DNA of 64,000 nt from NCBI RefSeq assembly GCF_001423765.1, contig NZ_LMPG01000010.1, forward strand, positions 125,220-189,219, read 5' to 3'. Within the stretch, counting starts at the first letter, position 1, and each line of letters starts with the position of its first letter. The position numbers and the translations under genes are program-made. The stretch comes from Sphingomonas sp. Leaf343. GTDB lineage: Bacteria > Pseudomonadota > Alphaproteobacteria > Sphingomonadales > Sphingomonadaceae. Under the pieces are notes generated by a model, which had not been told where the DNA came from, did not search any database, and saw nothing but the letters and a program-made list of their open reading frames with translations. Positions 29,952 to 38,552 of the stretch are shown piece after piece.

Positions 29952-31606
29952 TCGGCTGTGTCGGCCTTCGGCTTCTTCGCGCGCGGCTTCTTCGCCGGGA
30001 CCGCATCGGCTGCCTCGGTGCCTTCCGCGTTCTCGGCCGCTTCCGGCGCGGACCCGGTCACGGCCGTCTCCGCTTCGACCGGAGCCGCCGCCTTCTTCTT
30101 GGCAGCCGGCTTCTTGGCGGGCTTCGGTGCCTCGTCCGCGGATTCGGCGGCCGGAGCCTCGTCCGTCACGGTTTCGACATCGGCCTTCTTTTTGGCGGCC
30201 TTCTTCTTCGGCTTGTGGTCATGATCGTGGTCGTGGTCGTGGTCGTGGTCGTGGACATGCGTCCCGGTCGCGAAACCGTCCTCGCTCTCGATCGCGGCTT
30301 CCAGTTCCTCGCGCGTCGACTCGCGGTCGGTGACCTCCGCCTTCTCGAACAGGAAGTCGACGACCTTGTCCTCGTACAAAGGCGCGCGCAGCTGGGCGGC
30401 CGCCATCGGCTCCTGCTGGACATACTGGATGAACTTCTGGCGATCCTCCGCGCCATATTGCTGAGCCGCCTGCATGATGAGGCGCTGCATCTCCTGCTGC
30501 GTCACCTCGATGCCGTTCGCCTGGCCGATCTCCGACAGCAACAGGCCGAGGCGCACGCGCCGCTCGGCGATTTTGCGGTAATCGTCGCGGTCGTTTTCCA
30601 TTTCGGCGAGCGCCGCCGCCGGATCGGCCTCATGCGTCGTCTCATGTTCCAGCTGCTGCCAGATCTGCGCGAACTCCGCCTCGACCATCGACGGCGGCAC
30701 CGAGAAGTCGTGACCTTCGGCCAGCTGGTCGAGCAACTTGCGCTTCATGTGCGTGCGCGTCAGCCCGTTATGCTCCTGCTCGATCTGCCCCTTCAGCAAG
30801 CCGCGAAGCTGCTCCAGGCTTTCCAGCCCGAGCGAGGTCGCCAGCTCGTCGTCGATCGTGCTTTCGGCCGCGGTCTTCACCGACTTCACGACGATGTCGA
30901 ACGTCGCGGGCTTGCCGGCGAGTTCCTTGGCACCGTAATCCTCCGGGAAGGTCACCGCCAACTGGCGCTCCTCACCGGTCTTCGCACCGACCAGCTGGTC
31001 CTCGAAACCGGGGATCAGGCGACCCGCGCCGATCTCGACGCCCATATCGGTGCCGGTACCGCCCTCGAACGCGACGCCGTCCTCGGTCTTGCCGACGAAA
31101 TCGACGGTGACGAGATCGCCCTGCTCCGCCGCCTTGTCACCGGCATCGTCCCAGCGCTTCTGCTGGTCGGCGAACTTCTTTAGCTGCTCGTCGACCGCTT
31201 CGTCGGCGACGGGGATCGTCAGCCGCTCCAGCTTCAGACCGTCGATCGCGGGCGTCGGCACGTCCGGCAGGACCTCCAGCTCGACCTTCAACTCGACATC
31301 CTTGCCGGGCGCGTAATCGTCGCCGAGCGCGACGGTCGGCTGCATGGCCGGACGCAGCGCCTTCTCGGCGAGCAGGCTCTGCACGCCTTCCTGAACCGCC
31401 GCGTTGAGCGCGTCCTGCGTCAGCGCCTCGCCGTGCATCTTGCGCACCAGATTGACCGGTACCTTGCCGGGACGGAAGCCGGGCATACGGACCTGCGGCG
31501 CAACGCGCTTGACCTCGGCATCGACCTTGGCGTCGATATCCTTGGCGGTGATGGTCAGCGTGTAGGCGCGCTTCAGGCCCTCGTTCAACGTCTCGACAGT
31601 CTGCAT
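29948..31606 (-). CDS. tig: Trigger factor with His-Asp repeat and lysine-rich tail
   Basis: Ribosome-bound chaperone and prolyl isomerase. The start is ATG at 31606 (MQTVETLNEGLKRAYTLTIT); the frame continuing to 31867 only reads through a tRNA gene. The ribosome-binding domain has MPGFRPGKVPVNLVRKMHGE, the FKBP-type domain QGDLVTVDFVGKTEDGVAFE, and the chaperone domain FAQIWQQLEHETTHEADPA. Core length is about 449 residues, as usual, but it continues to 552: a run of alternating His and Asp at 450-464, then about 88 residues rich in Lys, Ala, Pro and Glu. The His-Asp run could bind divalent metals. The next gene overlaps the stop. Confidence 0.96.
   Translation of the reverse strand: MQTVETLNEGLKRAYTLTITAKDIDAKVDAEVKRVAPQVRMPGFRPGKVPVNLVRKMHGEALTQDALNAAVQEGVQSLLAEKALRPAMQPTVALGDDYAPGKDVELKVELEVLPDVPTPAIDGLKLERLTIPVADEAVDEQLKKFADQQKRWDDAGDKAAEQGDLVTVDFVGKTEDGVAFEGGTGTDMGVEIGAGRLIPGFEDQLVGAKTGEERQLAVTFPEDYGAKELAGKPATFDIVVKSVKTAAESTIDDELATSLGLESLEQLRGLLKGQIEQEHNGLTRTHMKRKLLDQLAEGHDFSVPPSMVEAEFAQIWQQLEHETTHEADPAAALAEMENDRDDYRKIAERRVRLGLLLSEIGQANGIEVTQQEMQRLIMQAAQQYGAEDRQKFIQYVQQEPMAAAQLRAPLYEDKVVDFLFEKAEVTDRESTREELEAAIESEDGFATGTHVHDHDHDHDHDHDHKPKKKAAKKKADVETVTDEAPAAESADEAPKPAKKPAAKKKAAAPVEAETAVTGSAPEAAENAEGTEAADAVPAKKPRAKKPKADTAE
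30214..30257 (-). repeat. Six-base tandem repeat encoding His-Asp in tig
   Basis: The unit GTGGTC on the plus strand (His-Asp codons on the minus strand) is repeated about six times with a few base changes near the left end. Such a repeat can expand or contract by slippage in 6-base steps without breaking the frame, so tail length may differ between strains. Confidence 0.85.
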
Positions 31607-31674
31607 CTTCGGCCTTTGATCTTGAGGATCGAATGAATTTCGTTGGCTTCCCGCCCCTGCGCGCAGGGCGGGAC

Positions 31675-31759
31675 TGGTGCGGGCGAAGGGACTCGAACCC
31701 CCACATCTTGCGATGGCAGGACCTAAACCTGCTGCGTCTACCAGTTCCGCCACGCCCGC
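31675..31759 (-). tRNA. tRNA-Leu (anticodon TAG)
   Basis: The minus strand folds as a class II tRNA of 85 bases including an encoded CCA. The acceptor stem pairs GCGGGCG with CGCCCGC, the anticodon stem pairs GCAGG with CCTGC around loop TTTAGGT (anticodon TAG, reads CUN Leu), there is a long variable arm (CATCGCAAGATG), and the T-loop GGTTCGAGTCC is canonical. It lies 68 bases upstream of the tig start on the same strand, so tig may be expressed from a tRNA-processed transcript or its own promoter in the gap. Confidence 0.97.
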
Positions 31760-31911
31760 AATCTTGGACCCGCCGTTGAGTGTCCGCTGTAAAGTACGAC
31801 TTTCCAGCGGTCCCCTTGGGCGCGCGTCTATACCAGTGCGGCGGTTCGGAGCAAGCGGCACACGCAACCCGGAAAGGTCGAGCGGCGTTTATTCGATCCA
31901 AGGAGAGCAGA

Positions 31912-32073
31912 ATGGCGACCCAGCCCCCACCCGAAAGCCCCGTACCCACGCCACAGCCGGTGCAGCCCGATGCCCCGCCGCCCGAGATTACGCCCCCCGG
32001 CCCCGATTTCGACCAGCCGTCGCCCGGAACGCCTGCCGGAGATCCGGGCACGTCTCAACCGGCGGAGATCTGA
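31912..32073 (+). CDS. Small proline-rich protein
   Basis: A 53-residue protein from ATG 31912 with a strong AGGAGA six bases upstream (31901-31906). It is almost all Pro, Gln, Asp, Glu, Thr and Gly: MATQPPPESPVPTPQPVQPD begins it and it ends GTSQPAEI. There is no signal peptide, no membrane helix and no hydrophobic core, so it is probably disordered. Pro-rich peptides of this kind recur in sphingomonad genomes as conserved hypotheticals. The good ribosome site and the gene immediately downstream (1 base gap) argue that it is real. The function is unknown. Confidence 0.65.
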   Translation: MATQPPPESPVPTPQPVQPDAPPPEITPPGPDFDQPSPGTPAGDPGTSQPAEI

Positions 32074-32074
32074 C

Positions 32075-32332
32075 ATGGCGGACCAGCGACATCTCGACCA
32101 ACGGGGCGAAAGTCGTCCCGAGGATCATGTCGGTACCGATCCGGAAACCCCGCCGGAACGGCGCGACGATGACGCGCGTAGCGATATCGAGCAGGCCGTA
32201 AAGGCACGATCAGACGCCGTGGAACGCGGCGAAGGCGGACCGGAGCCTGAAACCTTTACCTCGACCGGTGAGCATGATGGCGTCGGCGGTACGGGTGGCG
32301 TGGTCCGCAATCAGGATCTCGATCAACAATGA
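32075..32332 (+). CDS. Small acidic hydrophilic protein
   Basis: An 85-residue protein starting at ATG 32075, one base after the preceding stop. The sequence is highly charged (HLDQRGESRPEDH, PPERRDDDARSDIEQAVKAR) and ends in a Gly/Val/Asp segment (GVGGTGGVVRNQDLDQQ). No known domain is recognised and there is no export signal. Composition suggests a disordered or stress-type protein. It is followed directly by a 14-base-pair hairpin at 32335-32370, supporting a two-gene unit with the Pro-rich gene. Both run opposite to the tRNA-Leu/tig and gat genes. Confidence 0.6.
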   Translation: MADQRHLDQRGESRPEDHVGTDPETPPERRDDDARSDIEQAVKARSDAVERGEGGPEPETFTSTGEHDGVGGTGGVVRNQDLDQQ

Positions 32333-32334
32333 CC

Positions 32335-32370
32335 GGAACGGGAGCGGCTGTTCACGGCCGCTCCTGTTCC
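32335..32370 (+). terminator. Hairpin after the two small plus-strand genes
   Basis: A 14-base-pair stem (32335-32348 with 32357-32370, one G-T wobble) begins 2 bases after the stop at 32332. There is no T run; it may act as a terminator or block 3' exonucleases. Confidence 0.55.
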
Positions 32371-32390
32371 AGACATCACTCAACACAAGG

Positions 32391-32417
32391 CGTGAGCGGT
32401 GGGCAATCCCGCTCACG
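32391..32417 (-). terminator. Hairpin after gatB
   Basis: CGTGAGCGG (32391-32399) pairs perfectly with CCGCTCACG (32409-32417), loop TGGGCAATC, 10 bases past the gatB stop. On the minus strand it runs into CCTTGTGTTG. Probable terminator for the gat operon, paired with the hairpin of the converging genes. Confidence 0.6.
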
Positions 32418-32427
32418 TGGTTGTCCG

Positions 32428-33900
32428 TCAGCCCTGATCGAGCATTGCCTTTAGCCGCTCATTGACGACGCCGGGGTTGGCCTTGCCCGCCATCGCCTTC
32501 ATCGTCTGGCCGACGAAGAAGCCGAACAGCTTGTCCTTGCCACCGCGGTAATCCGCGACCTTGTCGGCATTGGCGGTCATGATCGCGGCGATCGCCGCAT
32601 CGATCGCGCCGGTATCGCTGGTCTGCTTCAGACCACGATCATCGACCACCTTGGCGGCACCGTCGCCGGTGTCCAGCATGATCTCGAACACCTGCTTGGC
32701 GAGGCTGTTGGACAGCGTGCCATCCGCCACGAGTGCGAGCAGCTCCGCGGCCTGTACGGGCGACACCGGGCTGTCCGCGAATCCACGGCCCATGCGGTTG
32801 AGCGCGCCGAACAGTTCCGACGTGGTCCAGTTCGCCGCCTGCAGAGCCGCCACCCCCGCCTCCAGCAGACCATCGAACCAGCGCGCGCTCTCTACCTCGG
32901 CGGTCAATACCGTGGCGTTATAGGCGGTGACGCCGGCCGCCTCGTACCGGCGACGCTTGGCGTCGGGCAGTTCGGGCAGCGAGGCGCGACATGCGTCGAG
33001 GAACGCATCGTCCAGTACCAGCGGCAGCAGGTCGGGATCGGGGAAGTAGCGATAATCGTGTGCGTCTTCCTTCGACCGCATCGACCGCGTCACGCCCTTG
33101 TCCGGATCGAACAGCCGCGTCTCCTGAATGATGCGGCCACCCGATTCGAGCACGTCGACCTGCCGGTTCGCCTCATGCTCGATCGCCGCCATGACGAAGC
33201 GGACCGAATTGACGTTCTTCGTTTCCGTCCGTATGCCGAGAGGCTCGCCCGCCTTGCGCACGCTGACGTTGACGTCGGCGCGCATCGACCCTTCTTCCAT
33301 ATTGCCGTCGCACGACCCGACGTAGCGCAGGATCGACCGCAGCTTGCGCAGGTACGCCCCCGCCTCCGCCGGAGACGCCATGTCGGGCCGGCTGACGATC
33401 TCCATCAACGCGACCCCGGATCGATTGAGGTCGACATAGGAACGCGTCGGATGCTGGTCGTGCATCAGCTTGCCCGCATCCTGTTCGACGTGGATGCGCT
33501 CCACCCCGATCCGCTTGCCGCTCGCGTCCGGATTCTTCTCGTCCAGCGATATGTCGATCGCGCCCTCGCCTACCAGCGGGTGGTAGAGCTGGCTGATCTG
33601 ATACCCCTGCGGAAGATCGGCGTAGAAGTAGTTCTTCCGGTCGAACCGCGACCATGTATTGATCTGCGCATCGATCGCCATGCCGGTACGGACCGCCTGC
33701 CGGATGCACTCGGCGTTCGGCACGGGCAGCATCCCGGGCATCGCCGCATCTACCAGCGACACCTGCGTGTTGGGCTCCGCACCGAACGTGGTCGAGGAAC
33801 CGGAGAACAGCTTGGCGTTCGACGTGACCTGCGCATGGACTTCCAGGCCGATCACGACCTCCCACTCGCCCGTCGCGCCCTGGATACGATAGTCGCTCAT
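32428..33900 (-). CDS. gatB: Asp/Glu-tRNA(Asn/Gln) amidotransferase subunit B
   Basis: The tRNA-binding and kinase subunit of GatCAB, which converts Glu-tRNA(Gln) or Asp-tRNA(Asn) to the amide. The start is ATG at 33900 ([20 protein letters not shown]), giving 490 residues. The family signature [15 protein letters not shown], the GMLPVPN segment, [38 protein letters not shown] and the C-terminal tRNA-binding YqeY-like domain ending [18 protein letters not shown] are clear. Its start overlaps the stop of the small membrane protein gene by 4 bases (ATGA). Presence of GatCAB implies that glutaminyl- or asparaginyl-tRNA is made by transamidation. Confidence 0.98.
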   Translation of the reverse strand: MSDYRIQGATGEWEVVIGLEVHAQVTSNAKLFSGSSTTFGAEPNTQVSLVDAAMPGMLPVPNAECIRQAVRTGMAIDAQINTWSRFDRKNYFYADLPQGYQISQLYHPLVGEGAIDISLDEKNPDASGKRIGVERIHVEQDAGKLMHDQHPTRSYVDLNRSGVALMEIVSRPDMASPAEAGAYLRKLRSILRYVGSCDGNMEEGSMRADVNVSVRKAGEPLGIRTETKNVNSVRFVMAAIEHEANRQVDVLESGGRIIQETRLFDPDKGVTRSMRSKEDAHDYRYFPDPDLLPLVLDDAFLDACRASLPELPDAKRRRYEAAGVTAYNATVLTAEVESARWFDGLLEAGVAALQAANWTTSELFGALNRMGRGFADSPVSPVQAAELLALVADGTLSNSLAKQVFEIMLDTGDGAAKVVDDRGLKQTSDTGAIDAAIAAIMTANADKVADYRGGKDKLFGFFVGQTMKAMAGKANPGVVNERLKAMLDQG

Positions 33901-34316
33901 GTCCGGTTCCGATGATGAAGATAGTTGATCGCGGTGAGCACCGCATTGCTGCCGAGCAGCGCGATGATCCAACAGCCGCTGAGGATGCGCAGGATCGCCG
34001 GTTGGAAGCCCAGCTCGTACGCCTCGTGGTGGGCGATCACCGCCGCCGCCGCCGCGAAGCAGAGGAACAGCGCGCCGAGCCGGTATTCGGCGCGCAGGAT
34101 CACGCTGTTGCCGACGCACAAACCCAGGATGAACACCGCCAGAGCCAGGAAGAATCGCGCGAGGACGTGCTGGTCGAACGGATGGTTGTCGATTTCCGAC
34201 AGCGACACCCCGACATAGGCACTGAGGATCGCGCCGAATGCCACGTTCAGCGCGTTCTGCGCCTCTCGCAGCACTTCGACGTTGTGCGCGGCAAAGGCGC
34301 GTGATCCTACCACCAT
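33897..34316 (-). CDS. Integral membrane protein embedded in the gat operon
   Basis: A 139-residue protein starting at ATG 34316, overlapping the gatA stop by 10 bases and ending with an ATGA overlap on gatB. Four membrane helices are predictable by eye: [56 protein letters not shown] and [20 protein letters not shown]. It ends in a short basic tail ([10 protein letters not shown]). GAGG lies just before the start. No family is recognised. Its overlap with both gat genes means translation is coupled to the amidotransferase, yet nothing in GatCAB requires a membrane partner. Confidence 0.75.
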   Translation of the reverse strand: MVVGSRAFAAHNVEVLREAQNALNVAFGAILSAYVGVSLSEIDNHPFDQHVLARFFLALAVFILGLCVGNSVILRAEYRLGALFLCFAAAAAVIAHHEAYELGFQPAILRILSGCWIIALLGSNAVLTAINYLHHRNRT

Positions 34317-35791
34317 GCCTCGGGGCGCGCGGTGAAGCCGGCGCGCTGTTCGATCGCAAGGCCCGCGTTCAGCACACCCTGCTCGTCCAGCGGCTTGCCG
34401 ATGATCTGCAGGCCGAGCGGCAGTCCGCCCTTGCCGAGGCCGCCCGGCACGCTCATCGCCGGCAGCCCCGCCAGCGACGACGGCACCGTGAAAACGTCGT
34501 TCAGGTACATCGCGATCGGGTCCGCCGATTTCTCGCCCAGTGCGAACGCCGCCGAGGGGGCGGTCGGAGTCAGCAGCACGTCGCACACCTCCCACGCCTT
34601 CTCGAAATCGCGGGCGATCAGCGCGCGGACTTTCTGCGCCTGCGTGTAATAGGCGTCGTAGAAGCCGGCCGACAGCACATAGGTGCCGATCAGGATTCGG
34701 CGCTTCACCTCGTCGCCGAAACCGTCCGCGCGGGTCGCGGCGTACATATCCTGAAGGTTCGCGCCGTCCGGCAGGTCACGCAGGCCGTAGCGCACCCCGT
34801 CATAGCGGGCGAGGTTCGACGAAGCCTCCGCAGGCGCGATGATGTAATAGGCTGGCAGCGCATACTTTGTGTGCGGCAGGGAAACCTCGACGATCTCCGC
34901 GCCGGCATCGCGCATCCAGTCGATGCCCTGCTGCCACAGCGCCTCGATCTCGGCGGGCATGCCGTCGACGCGGTATTCCTTCGGCACGCCGACGCGCTTG
35001 CCCTTCATGTCGGGCGACAGGTTGACCTCCCAACGGGGCACGTCCAGTTGCAGCGACGTCGCGTCCCTGGTGTCGAAACCCGCCATCGCCTCCAGCATGA
35101 TCGCGCAGTCGGTGACGTCGTGCGCCATCGATCCGGCCTGGTCCAGCGACGAGGCGAAGGCGATCGTGCCCCAGCGCGAGCAGCGGCCATAGGTCGGCTT
35201 GATGCCGCTGATCCCGACGAACGCCGCCGGCTGCCGGATGGAGCCGCCCGTATCGGTGCCGGTCGCACCCGGACACAGTCGCGCGGCGACCGCAGAGGAC
35301 GAGCCACCGGACGAACCGCCGGGTGCCAGCGCGGCATTGCCGCCGTCGCTGCGCCGCCACGGCGAGATGACGTTGCCGAAATAGCTCGTCTCGTTCGACG
35401 AGCCCATCGCGAACTGATCCATGTTCAGTTTGCCGAGCATGCCCGCACCCGCGTCCCACAGGTTCTGCGAGACGGTGGACTCGTAAGTCGGCACGAAGCC
35501 TTCGAGGATGTGGCTGGCCGCGGTCGTCTGCACGCCTGCGGTGCAGAACAGGTCCTTCATCCCAATCGGCACGCCGGCCAACGGCTTGAGCGTCTCTCCG
35601 GCGGCCCGCGCGGCGTCGGCGGCACGGGCGGCGGCCAGCGCGTGATCGGGCGTCTCGACGAGAAACGCGTTCAGCGCCTTCGCGCCCGCGACACGCGCAC
35701 TGAATGCCTCCGCCACCTCGACGGCAGAAAAACTTCCGTCGCGGACGCCGTCACGCAGGCCGGCGATGCCCAGATCGGTCACGTCGCTCAT
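34307..35791 (-). CDS. gatA: Asp/Glu-tRNA(Asn/Gln) amidotransferase subunit A
   Basis: The glutaminase subunit, an amidase-signature enzyme that releases ammonia for the transamidation. The 494 residues hold the Ser-cisSer-Lys triad: lysine in [14 protein letters not shown], cis-serine in [15 protein letters not shown] and nucleophile in [16 protein letters not shown]. The next segment [20 protein letters not shown] is typical of GatA. The stop (TAG, 34309-34307) lies inside the start of the membrane-protein gene and the ATG overlaps the gatC stop by one base (TAATG). Order gatC-gatA-X-gatB. Confidence 0.98.
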   Translation of the reverse strand: MSDVTDLGIAGLRDGVRDGSFSAVEVAEAFSARVAGAKALNAFLVETPDHALAAARAADAARAAGETLKPLAGVPIGMKDLFCTAGVQTTAASHILEGFVPTYESTVSQNLWDAGAGMLGKLNMDQFAMGSSNETSYFGNVISPWRRSDGGNAALAPGGSSGGSSSAVAARLCPGATGTDTGGSIRQPAAFVGISGIKPTYGRCSRWGTIAFASSLDQAGSMAHDVTDCAIMLEAMAGFDTRDATSLQLDVPRWEVNLSPDMKGKRVGVPKEYRVDGMPAEIEALWQQGIDWMRDAGAEIVEVSLPHTKYALPAYYIIAPAEASSNLARYDGVRYGLRDLPDGANLQDMYAATRADGFGDEVKRRILIGTYVLSAGFYDAYYTQAQKVRALIARDFEKAWEVCDVLLTPTAPSAAFALGEKSADPIAMYLNDVFTVPSSLAGLPAMSVPGGLGKGGLPLGLQIIGKPLDEQGVLNAGLAIEQRAGFTARPEAWW

Positions 35792-36078
35792 TATTCGATC
35801 ACCTTCGGGACCGCGAAGAAGCCGTGTTCGGCCTGCGGTGCGTTCTTCATCAGGTCGTCGCGGATGCCGCCGGTGGTCACGACATCGTCGCGCAGCCGCA
35901 GCGTGTTGGGGATCACCGCCGTCATCGGTTCGACACCGGACGTGTCGACCTCCCCCAGTTGCTCGATCCAGTGGAGGATGTTGTCCAGTTCCGGGGCGAC
36001 GCGCGCGGCGTCTTCTTCGGTGATGGCGATGCGGGCGAGGCTCGCGATCTTCTTCACGGTGGCGGTATCGACTGACAT
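35791..36078 (-). CDS. gatC: Asp/Glu-tRNA(Asn/Gln) amidotransferase subunit C
   Basis: Small stabilising subunit that belts GatA to GatB. The start is ATG at 36078 ([20 protein letters not shown]), giving 95 residues, the family length; an in-frame extension to 36111 adds eleven residues without a ribosome site. Helical segments [20 protein letters not shown] and [14 protein letters not shown] plus LRLRDDVV are characteristic. It is the first gene of the minus-strand gat operon, so the operon promoter should lie in 36079-36174, the short gap to the divergent hydrolase gene. Confidence 0.97.
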   Translation of the reverse strand: MSVDTATVKKIASLARIAITEEDAARVAPELDNILHWIEQLGEVDTSGVEPMTAVIPNTLRLRDDVVTTGGIRDDLMKNAPQAEHGFFAVPKVIE

Positions 36079-36174
36079 GGCCGTGCGGCTAGCATCGCGC
36101 ATCGCCGCCACGCAACGCTAATTGCACTCCGCCGCCCACTGGGGCACGGGCGAAGCCCCAGAGTGGAGTGGCCG

Positions 36175-37284
36175 GTGGCGCGCAAGTTCCTGTACGTGAT
36201 GGTAGTATTGATCGTGCTCGTGATCGCGGGGGCGTTCGCCTATCGCTTCTACGGCAACGACCTGATCCGCTGGACGATGGTGCCCGGAGAAGCGTTCCGC
36301 GCGCAGCCGAGCGTCGCCAGCCGCGCCTATGACGACAAGGCGATGTGGCTGGCGCGGCCGGACCTTCCGGGCAACCCGGCGTTGTGGGCGCCCACCGGGT
36401 ATAGCTCGCGAGGCAAGGCGGGCGGCGCGGCGGTGTTCTTCATCCATCCCACCTCCTATGTCAGCCGCGACCACTGGAACGCGCCGACGACCGATTCCGA
36501 GACCAACGATCGCGCCGCGCTGTTCATCCGGGGACAGGCCAGCGCGTTCAACGAGGTCGGCGAGGTCTGGGCCCCCCGCTATCGACAGGCGACGTTCGGC
36601 GCCTTCCTGACCAGCGTGGCGGATGCCGACCGGGCGCTGAGCCTCGCTTATGGCGATGTCGACGCCGCCTTCGACAGTTTCCTCCGCCAGATCGCGCCGG
36701 GCCGGCCGATCATTCTGGCGGGTCACAGCCAGGGCGCGCTGCACCTGACGCGGCTGTTGCGCGACCGCGTGGCGAAGGACGTCCGCCTGCGCCGCCGGAT
36801 CGTCGCGGCCTATGTCGTCGGCTGGCCGGTGTCGCGCGTGACCGATCTGCCGGCGATGGGCCTGACGGAATGTCGCACGCCGGATCAGGCCGGGTGCATC
36901 CTGTCATGGCTGACCTTTGCGGAGCCGGCGGACCCTTCGCTGATTACCGACACCTATGATCGCACGCGCGGTTTCGACGGTCAGGCGCGGCAGAACACGC
37001 CGATGGTCTGCACCAACCCCCTCGTTGGCCGGCCGGACGTGCCCGCCCCCGCCAGCGCCAATCTGGGCACACTCTATCCGTCGAAGGATCTCGCCACCGC
37101 AGACATCGTCGCCGGCAAGGTGCCGGCGCGATGTCAGGGCCGCGGTTTCCTGTTGATCGGCGAAGGGCCCGATGTCGGACCCTATGTGCTGCCCGGCAAC
37201 AACTATCACGTCTACGATTACAGCCTGTTCTGGGCGAACGTCCGCGCCGATGCCGCCCGCCGGATGGCGGCGTTCACACGATGA
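36175..37284 (+). CDS. DUF3089 family alpha/beta hydrolase
   Basis: A predicted serine hydrolase of 369 residues. The start is GTG at 36175 with GGAG 6 bases upstream (GTG at 36163 is an alternative). An N-terminal membrane anchor ([19 protein letters not shown]) holds it to the inner membrane, catalytic part probably periplasmic. DUF3089 features are [18 protein letters not shown] near residue 90, the nucleophile elbow [24 protein letters not shown], and [16 protein letters not shown] at the end with the likely catalytic His. It is not known what it hydrolyses. Its stop overlaps ruvX (ATGA). Confidence 0.85.
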   Translation: MARKFLYVMVVLIVLVIAGAFAYRFYGNDLIRWTMVPGEAFRAQPSVASRAYDDKAMWLARPDLPGNPALWAPTGYSSRGKAGGAAVFFIHPTSYVSRDHWNAPTTDSETNDRAALFIRGQASAFNEVGEVWAPRYRQATFGAFLTSVADADRALSLAYGDVDAAFDSFLRQIAPGRPIILAGHSQGALHLTRLLRDRVAKDVRLRRRIVAAYVVGWPVSRVTDLPAMGLTECRTPDQAGCILSWLTFAEPADPSLITDTYDRTRGFDGQARQNTPMVCTNPLVGRPDVPAPASANLGTLYPSKDLATADIVAGKVPARCQGRGFLLIGEGPDVGPYVLPGNNYHVYDYSLFWANVRADAARRMAAFTR

Positions 37285-37739
37285 TTACGACGCAAGCGGC
37301 CGCGTTTCTGGAGGCACTGCCGACCGGTGGACGGTTGATGGGGCTGGATGTCGGCACCAAGACGATCGGCACCGCGCTTTGCGATGCCGGCTGGAGCTTC
37401 GCCAGCCCGGCGACGCTGATCCGCCGGACGAAATTCACCAAGGACAAGGCGCAACTCGTCGAGCTCGCGGCGGCACAGAATGTCCGCGGCCTCGTCATTG
37501 GCCTTCCGCTCAACCTCGACGGAACGGAAAGCCCGCGCAGCCAGTCATCGCGCTCCTTCGCCCGGCTGGTCGTGGACATGGGGCCGGTGCTGCTCTGGGA
37601 CGAACGCTGGTCCACGGTCGCGGTCGAACGCGCGATGATCGAACAGGATATGAGCCGCGCCAGGCGTGCGGAACGGATCGACAATCTCGCGGCCGCGTAC
37701 ATTCTACAGGGTGCGATCGACGCGTTGACGATCAGCTAG
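37281..37739 (+). CDS. ruvX: Putative pre-16S rRNA nuclease YqgF/RuvX
   Basis: RNase H-fold nuclease of 152 residues implicated in 16S rRNA 5' maturation. The start is ATG 37281, inside the stop of the hydrolase gene. The conserved acidic motif [19 protein letters not shown] (first Asp), [31 protein letters not shown] (Glu) and the final Asp in [16 protein letters not shown] are all present. In many alphaproteobacteria this gene is near gatCAB and pyrB, as here, which supports the assignment. Confidence 0.95.
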   Translation: MITTQAAAFLEALPTGGRLMGLDVGTKTIGTALCDAGWSFASPATLIRRTKFTKDKAQLVELAAAQNVRGLVIGLPLNLDGTESPRSQSSRSFARLVVDMGPVLLWDERWSTVAVERAMIEQDMSRARRAERIDNLAAAYILQGAIDALTIS

Positions 37740-37841
37740 CGGCATCGCGAAACAGATCGTTTCCCACATGAAAGTCATCTCAGCCTTCGCGAATGGTTAA
37801 ACGTCCGTTGCGGACCCAAGTTCGCCAACGGAGAATCGACG

Positions 37842-38474
37842 ATGAGAAACCTGTACGTGCTACTGGCGACCGTGATCGCCCTCGCTGCCACGCCCGTCTC
37901 CGCGACGGAGGTGATGGATGCGAAGGGCGATTTCCTGACCAGCTATACAGGTCCGCAACTCGCCGATCTCGACGTCACCCGCTTCTCCGTCAGCTATGAT
38001 GCGGTCAATGCGCAATTCCTGCTCGGCGCGAGCATGGCTGGCACGATCGTTCCGGGCACGGCCGGCTTCTACGTCATCGGCGTCAACACGGGCACCGGCA
38101 CGATCCGCCCTTTCGCGTCGATCGGCCAAGGTAACGTCATCTTCAATCAGGCGATCGTCATCAACAAGGATGGCACCGGCCGGATCGGTGCGACGACGCT
38201 GAACCCCGCCAACATATCGATCATGGGCGACAGCTTCATGGCGCGGATCGACGCCGGACTGCTGCCGACCACGGGCTTCGCATTCGATCGCTACGGCTTC
38301 AACCTGTGGCCGCGCGTGGGCTTCACGGGCAACGCCGACATCAGCGATTTCGCGCCGGAGAACGCCGTGCTCTCGTCCGTGCCGGAACCGGCGAGCTGGG
38401 CACTGATGATCGCCGGCATCGGCATCACCGGTGCCGGCCTCCGCCGTCGCCGCCGCGTCGCGGCCATCGCCTGA
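37842..38474 (+). CDS. PEP-CTERM sorted exported protein
   Basis: A 210-residue exported protein. A signal peptide (MRNLYVLLATVIALAATPVSA) is followed by a beta-rich domain with few charged residues (FLTSYTGPQLADLDVTRFSV, GTAGFYVIGVNTGTGTIRPF). The C-terminal sorting signal is a PEP motif (VPEPASWALMIAGIGITGAG) with a single helix and an Arg cluster (LRRRRR), processed by an exosortase elsewhere in the genome. Such proteins are linked to exopolysaccharide and floc formation; the specific role is unknown. ACGGAGAA precedes the ATG, and a 5-base-pair hairpin (GTCCG/CGGAC, 37803-37815) lies in the leader. Confidence 0.9.
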   Translation: MRNLYVLLATVIALAATPVSATEVMDAKGDFLTSYTGPQLADLDVTRFSVSYDAVNAQFLLGASMAGTIVPGTAGFYVIGVNTGTGTIRPFASIGQGNVIFNQAIVINKDGTGRIGATTLNPANISIMGDSFMARIDAGLLPTTGFAFDRYGFNLWPRVGFTGNADISDFAPENAVLSSVPEPASWALMIAGIGITGAGLRRRRRVAAIA

Positions 38475-38502
38475 CCTCGCACGAAGATCGAGATTACACG
38501 AT

Positions 38503-38529
38503 GGGAGCGGCGGCTTGCCCGCCGCTCCC
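38503..38529 (+). terminator. Strong hairpin after the PEP-CTERM gene
   Basis: A perfect 11-base-pair GC-rich stem (38503-38513 with 38519-38529) on a CTTGC loop lies 28 bases past the stop and 23 bases before the pyrB start. There is no T run, so it may attenuate rather than fully terminate transcription into pyrB. Confidence 0.6.
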
Positions 38530-38552
38530 GGCTTCGCTACCCGCGAGCGTCG

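Noticed and set aside
30214..30257. Short tandem repeat as a CRISPR-like array
   Set aside because: A 6-base unit with no spacers, inside the tig reading frame and coding for His-Asp.
31607..31867. N-terminal extension of trigger factor
   Set aside because: The frame reads through the tRNA-Leu gene; the canonical trigger factor start is at 31606.
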